Source: PALSA-270 sp963770245
GTDB taxonomy: Bacteria > Acidobacteriota > Terriglobia > Terriglobales > Acidobacteriaceae
Length of the DNA stretch: 64,000 nucleotides
NCBI GenBank assembly: GCA_963770245.1
Contig: CAVYOX010000013.1
Coordinates: 62,001 to 126,000 of the forward strand
Direction: 5' to 3'
Below, piece by piece: positions 61,997 through 64,000 of the stretch; position 1 is the stretch's first letter, and each line of letters begins with the position of its first letter. Position numbers and translations under genes: made by a program. The notes beneath the pieces are model-generated. The model worked only from the letters and a program-made list of their open reading frames with translations, ran no database searches and was not told the origin of the DNA.

Positions 61997-64000
61997 CTAC
62001 GCGGCCGCTGCGGAAATGCCAATACGGCTCAGCAGGTTGGAAAACCGTGGATCAGAACGCAGTGAATCAAACCGGGGATCGAGGTTAATCCATACCAGCG
62101 CCCTGGCGCGCTGCTGGTAGGCTTTCTCCAGAAATTCGAGGGCCAGATCTTTTTCTCCGATGCCTAAATGGACCAGTGCGAAACTCAAGGAGGACACGTG
62201 CTTGCGCGGGGACATCTCTTCCAGCTTCCGAAGCAGTTCGTTCGCTTCCTCGCACCTGGACATCGCCCCCCAACAGTGTCCCAGTTCCCCTAGGATCAGC
62301 GGATTCTCGCAGCCAGAGAGCTCGTTCGCTTTTTGAAACGCCTCAACCGCTTTGTCAAACTTACCCTGCTGCTCCAGCGTTCGAGCGAGGCTCCAGTGAG
62401 CATGATAAAAGGTCGGGGCCATTTCCAGAATCACGCGGAATCGTTCGACGGCTGCATCGTAGCGGCCTTTTCTGTGGAAACATCCGCCCAGAGCCACTGC
62501 CGTGATCAGCGAAAGCGGATCGAGTAATTGCGCGGACTGTATCTCCTGGATTGCTTCATCCAGTCTGCCCAATGGAGTCAGGTAGTCCAAAGCATAGTGG
62601 AAGTGCGGCGCTGCGAACCCGGCGCCAAGTTCCAATGCGCGCTTGAATTCGCGCCCGGCTTCGGTCCAGTTCCACTCGTACCCGGCATGGACCAAAGCCA
62701 GCGCGCAATGGGCCAGCGCCAGCGTGTCGTCTGTTTCCAGGGCGCGCAGCGCCGCTTGTTTTGCTTTCGGCATCACTTCCGAGGGCGGCACGGTTCCGTA
62801 CCACCCCAGCAATAAACAGCAGTCCGCCACGCCGACCCGGGCGAGTGCGTAATCGGGCGAAAGCTGCAGCGCCAGCTCAAAATCGGCGAGAGCTTTCCAC
62901 AGCGAGTCGGGAGTCTGCCGGTTAAGAAGATAGCGTCCTTTCAGATAGAGCTCATGGGCTTCAAAATTTTCGGTATAGGCCTTCACCAGAGGTTCCGCAG
63001 GAACAGCCAGCCTTGGGATCAGTTTTGCAACAATGGCGCGGGCTACCTCTTCCTGCACCTCGAAAATATCTTCTAACTTCCGGTCGAATCGTTCTGACCA
63101 GAGCTGGTAGCCATCGGACACGCTGACCAGTTCGGCTGTGATGCGGCACCGGTTTCCCGCCCTTCTCACGCTTCCGTCCACGATGGCCGTCACTCCGAGC
63201 TTTTCGCCCACCTCCCGGCTGTCCTGGTTCTTGCCCTTGAATTGAAACGCGGAACTTCGCGAGACGATTCGCAAACCCTTCAGCTGCGCCAGAGCGTTGA
63301 TCAATTCTTCCGTCAAGCCGTCGCTGAAATAGTCGTTCTCCGCGCCCGCGCTCATATCGGTGAAGGGGAGCACGGCGATCGAGGGCACGGCTTGAGGTGT
63401 CGAGGTTTTCTTGCCGGACTGAAGTTCCTCGATGGCCGTTTTTACATCGGCCATGCGCTGATACCGGTGTACGGCTTCTTTTTGCAGACACCGCGCGACA
63501 ATCGCTTCAAAATTCTGCGGCACTCCCGCGGCCTTCCCTTTCATGGGCGGGCAATTTTCATACAGCATGGCTCCCAGAGTGGCCGCCGGCGTTTCCTTTT
63601 GAAATGGATGCTGCCCGGTGACCATCTGATAAAGCACAAGTCCGAACGAAAAAATATCCGAGCGAGCATCGATTGTTCCCCGGCGTGCCTGTTCCGGAGA
63701 CATGTAGACCACGGTGCCGACAAGCGCGCCGAGTTGGGTATTCACGCTATCGTCCGCCACGGTCGGCAGGTCGTACGAGTGGACTGGGATCTCCCCCGAA
63801 GCAGGTTGGCCCGACACCAGTTTCGCCAGCCCAAAATCGAGAAGTTTAGTCCCGTCTTCCGGTGTAATCATGATGTTATTCGGCTTGATATCGCGATGGA
63901 TCAGTTCCTTGCCGTGCGCCCGGTCCAGCGCGTCCGAAATCTGGATGGCGTATTTCAAGACGAGGTCGAGAAGCAGGGGGCCTTTGGCAATTCGCTGCGC
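61997..64000 (-). CDS. Ser/Thr protein kinase with TolB-like and TPR regions (5' end missing)
   Basis: 667 residues visible; the frame runs off the right edge, so the N-lobe is missing. The catalytic loop LIHRDIKPNNIMI, DFG in TKLLDFGLAKL and MSPEQARRGTIDARSDIFSF show an active kinase. After it IAVLPFTDMSAGAENDYFSD GLTEELINALAQ and VVSRSSAFQFKGKNQ match the TolB/FlgO-like module common in acidobacterial kinases. Repeated TPRs then run to the end (EAHELYLKGRYLLNRQTPDS, YHAHWSLARTLEQQGKFDKA, SLSFALVHLGIGEKDLALEF). The soluble TPR tail probably recruits partners. No transmembrane segment is visible in this part. Confidence 0.9.
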   Translation of the reverse strand, partial: AQRIAKGPLLLDLVLKYAIQISDALDRAHGKELIHRDIKPNNIMITPEDGTKLLDFGLAKLVSGQPASGEIPVHSYDLPTVADDSVNTQLGALVGTVVYMSPEQARRGTIDARSDIFSFGLVLYQMVTGQHPFQKETPAATLGAMLYENCPPMKGKAAGVPQNFEAIVARCLQKEAVHRYQRMADVKTAIEELQSGKKTSTPQAVPSIAVLPFTDMSAGAENDYFSDGLTEELINALAQLKGLRIVSRSSAFQFKGKNQDSREVGEKLGVTAIVDGSVRRAGNRCRITAELVSVSDGYQLWSERFDRKLEDIFEVQEEVARAIVAKLIPRLAVPAEPLVKAYTENFEAHELYLKGRYLLNRQTPDSLWKALADFELALQLSPDYALARVGVADCCLLLGWYGTVPPSEVMPKAKQAALRALETDDTLALAHCALALVHAGYEWNWTEAGREFKRALELGAGFAAPHFHYALDYLTPLGRLDEAIQEIQSAQLLDPLSLITAVALGGCFHRKGRYDAAVERFRVILEMAPTFYHAHWSLARTLEQQGKFDKAVEAFQKANELSGCENPLILGELGHCWGAMSRCEEANELLRKLEEMSPRKHVSSLSFALVHLGIGEKDLALEFLEKAYQQRARALVWINLDPRFDSLRSDPRFSNLLSRIGISAAAA

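Noticed and set aside
1..64000. CRISPR arrays, tRNA or rRNA genes, complete IS elements, prophage genes
   Set aside because: No spaced direct-repeat array, no TPsiC-like GGTTCRA arm with a matching acceptor stem, and no transposase or integrase motif was found by eye in either strand.

Overview
The window looks like chromosomal DNA of an Acidobacteriota soil bacterium. The main reasons are three intact and two decayed copies of the large MacB/FtsX-type permeases typical of that phylum (ADOP family, about 800 residues), one set preceded by a PadR regulator and a HAAS-type membrane protein; PhoB-like winged-helix/TPR receptors; secreted HAF-repeat and Ig-like-repeat proteins; and several tiny orphan proteins of a kind common in acidobacteria. 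This assignment rests on recognised families and gene order only; no search was run. No rRNA, tRNA, CRISPR array or complete insertion sequence was seen.

Layout. 1-3.4 kb: the 5' part of a secreted protein with an Ig-like domain and a possible Agd3-like deacetylase module, followed by tiny genes. 3.4-5.9 kb: a three-gene operon (Tm-1-like protein, TIM-barrel PEP-hydrolase family protein, SRPBCC protein). 6-11 kb: two tandem ADOP permeases on the minus strand. 11.6-17.1 kb: a small zinc ribbon, a MarR regulator with two copies of a palindromic operator and its probable target, an alkyl-sulfatase-like metallo-hydrolase, and a winged-helix/TPR receptor. 17.3-22.8 kb: a HAF-repeat protein, then an ECF sigma/anti-sigma/ABC ATPase/ABC permease operon. 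22.9-27.2 kb: PadR, HAAS, decayed ADOP and intact ADOP, read from one strong promoter that carries an operator. 27.9-30.4 kb: a GH57/DUF3536 glucan enzyme. 30.9-38.8 kb: a small secreted protein and a probable envelope operon (Ig-repeat/propeller protein, FecR domain, HAF repeats, Wzz-type chain-length protein). 39.9-47.4 kb: exported enzymes and small secreted proteins (Tat aldo/keto reductase, lipoprotein, M61 peptidase with PDZ, two alpha/beta hydrolases) with gene debris between them.

48.5-58.0 kb is the most unusual part. It is a GC-rich block holding a 1,818-residue kinase / AAA ATPase / GAF / class III cyclase protein, a SnoaL-like protein, an exported one-heme protein and a 711-residue protein of unknown function, all closely spaced on one strand. 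Its left edge lies next to a truncated ADOP remnant and its right edge next to small orphan genes and a frameshifted gene, which suggests insertion into a gene-decay zone. The window ends with a less GC-rich TonB-dependent receptor and a Ser/Thr kinase-TPR protein cut by the right edge.

Coordination visible in the sequence: the marR and padR genes each have a -35/-10 promoter with a 17-base spacer and a palindrome inside it, placed so close to the start codon that the mRNAs should be leaderless, which fits autoregulation. Sigma/anti-sigma, padR/haas and heme-protein/711-residue-protein pairs overlap by 4 bases (ATGA), indicating translational coupling.
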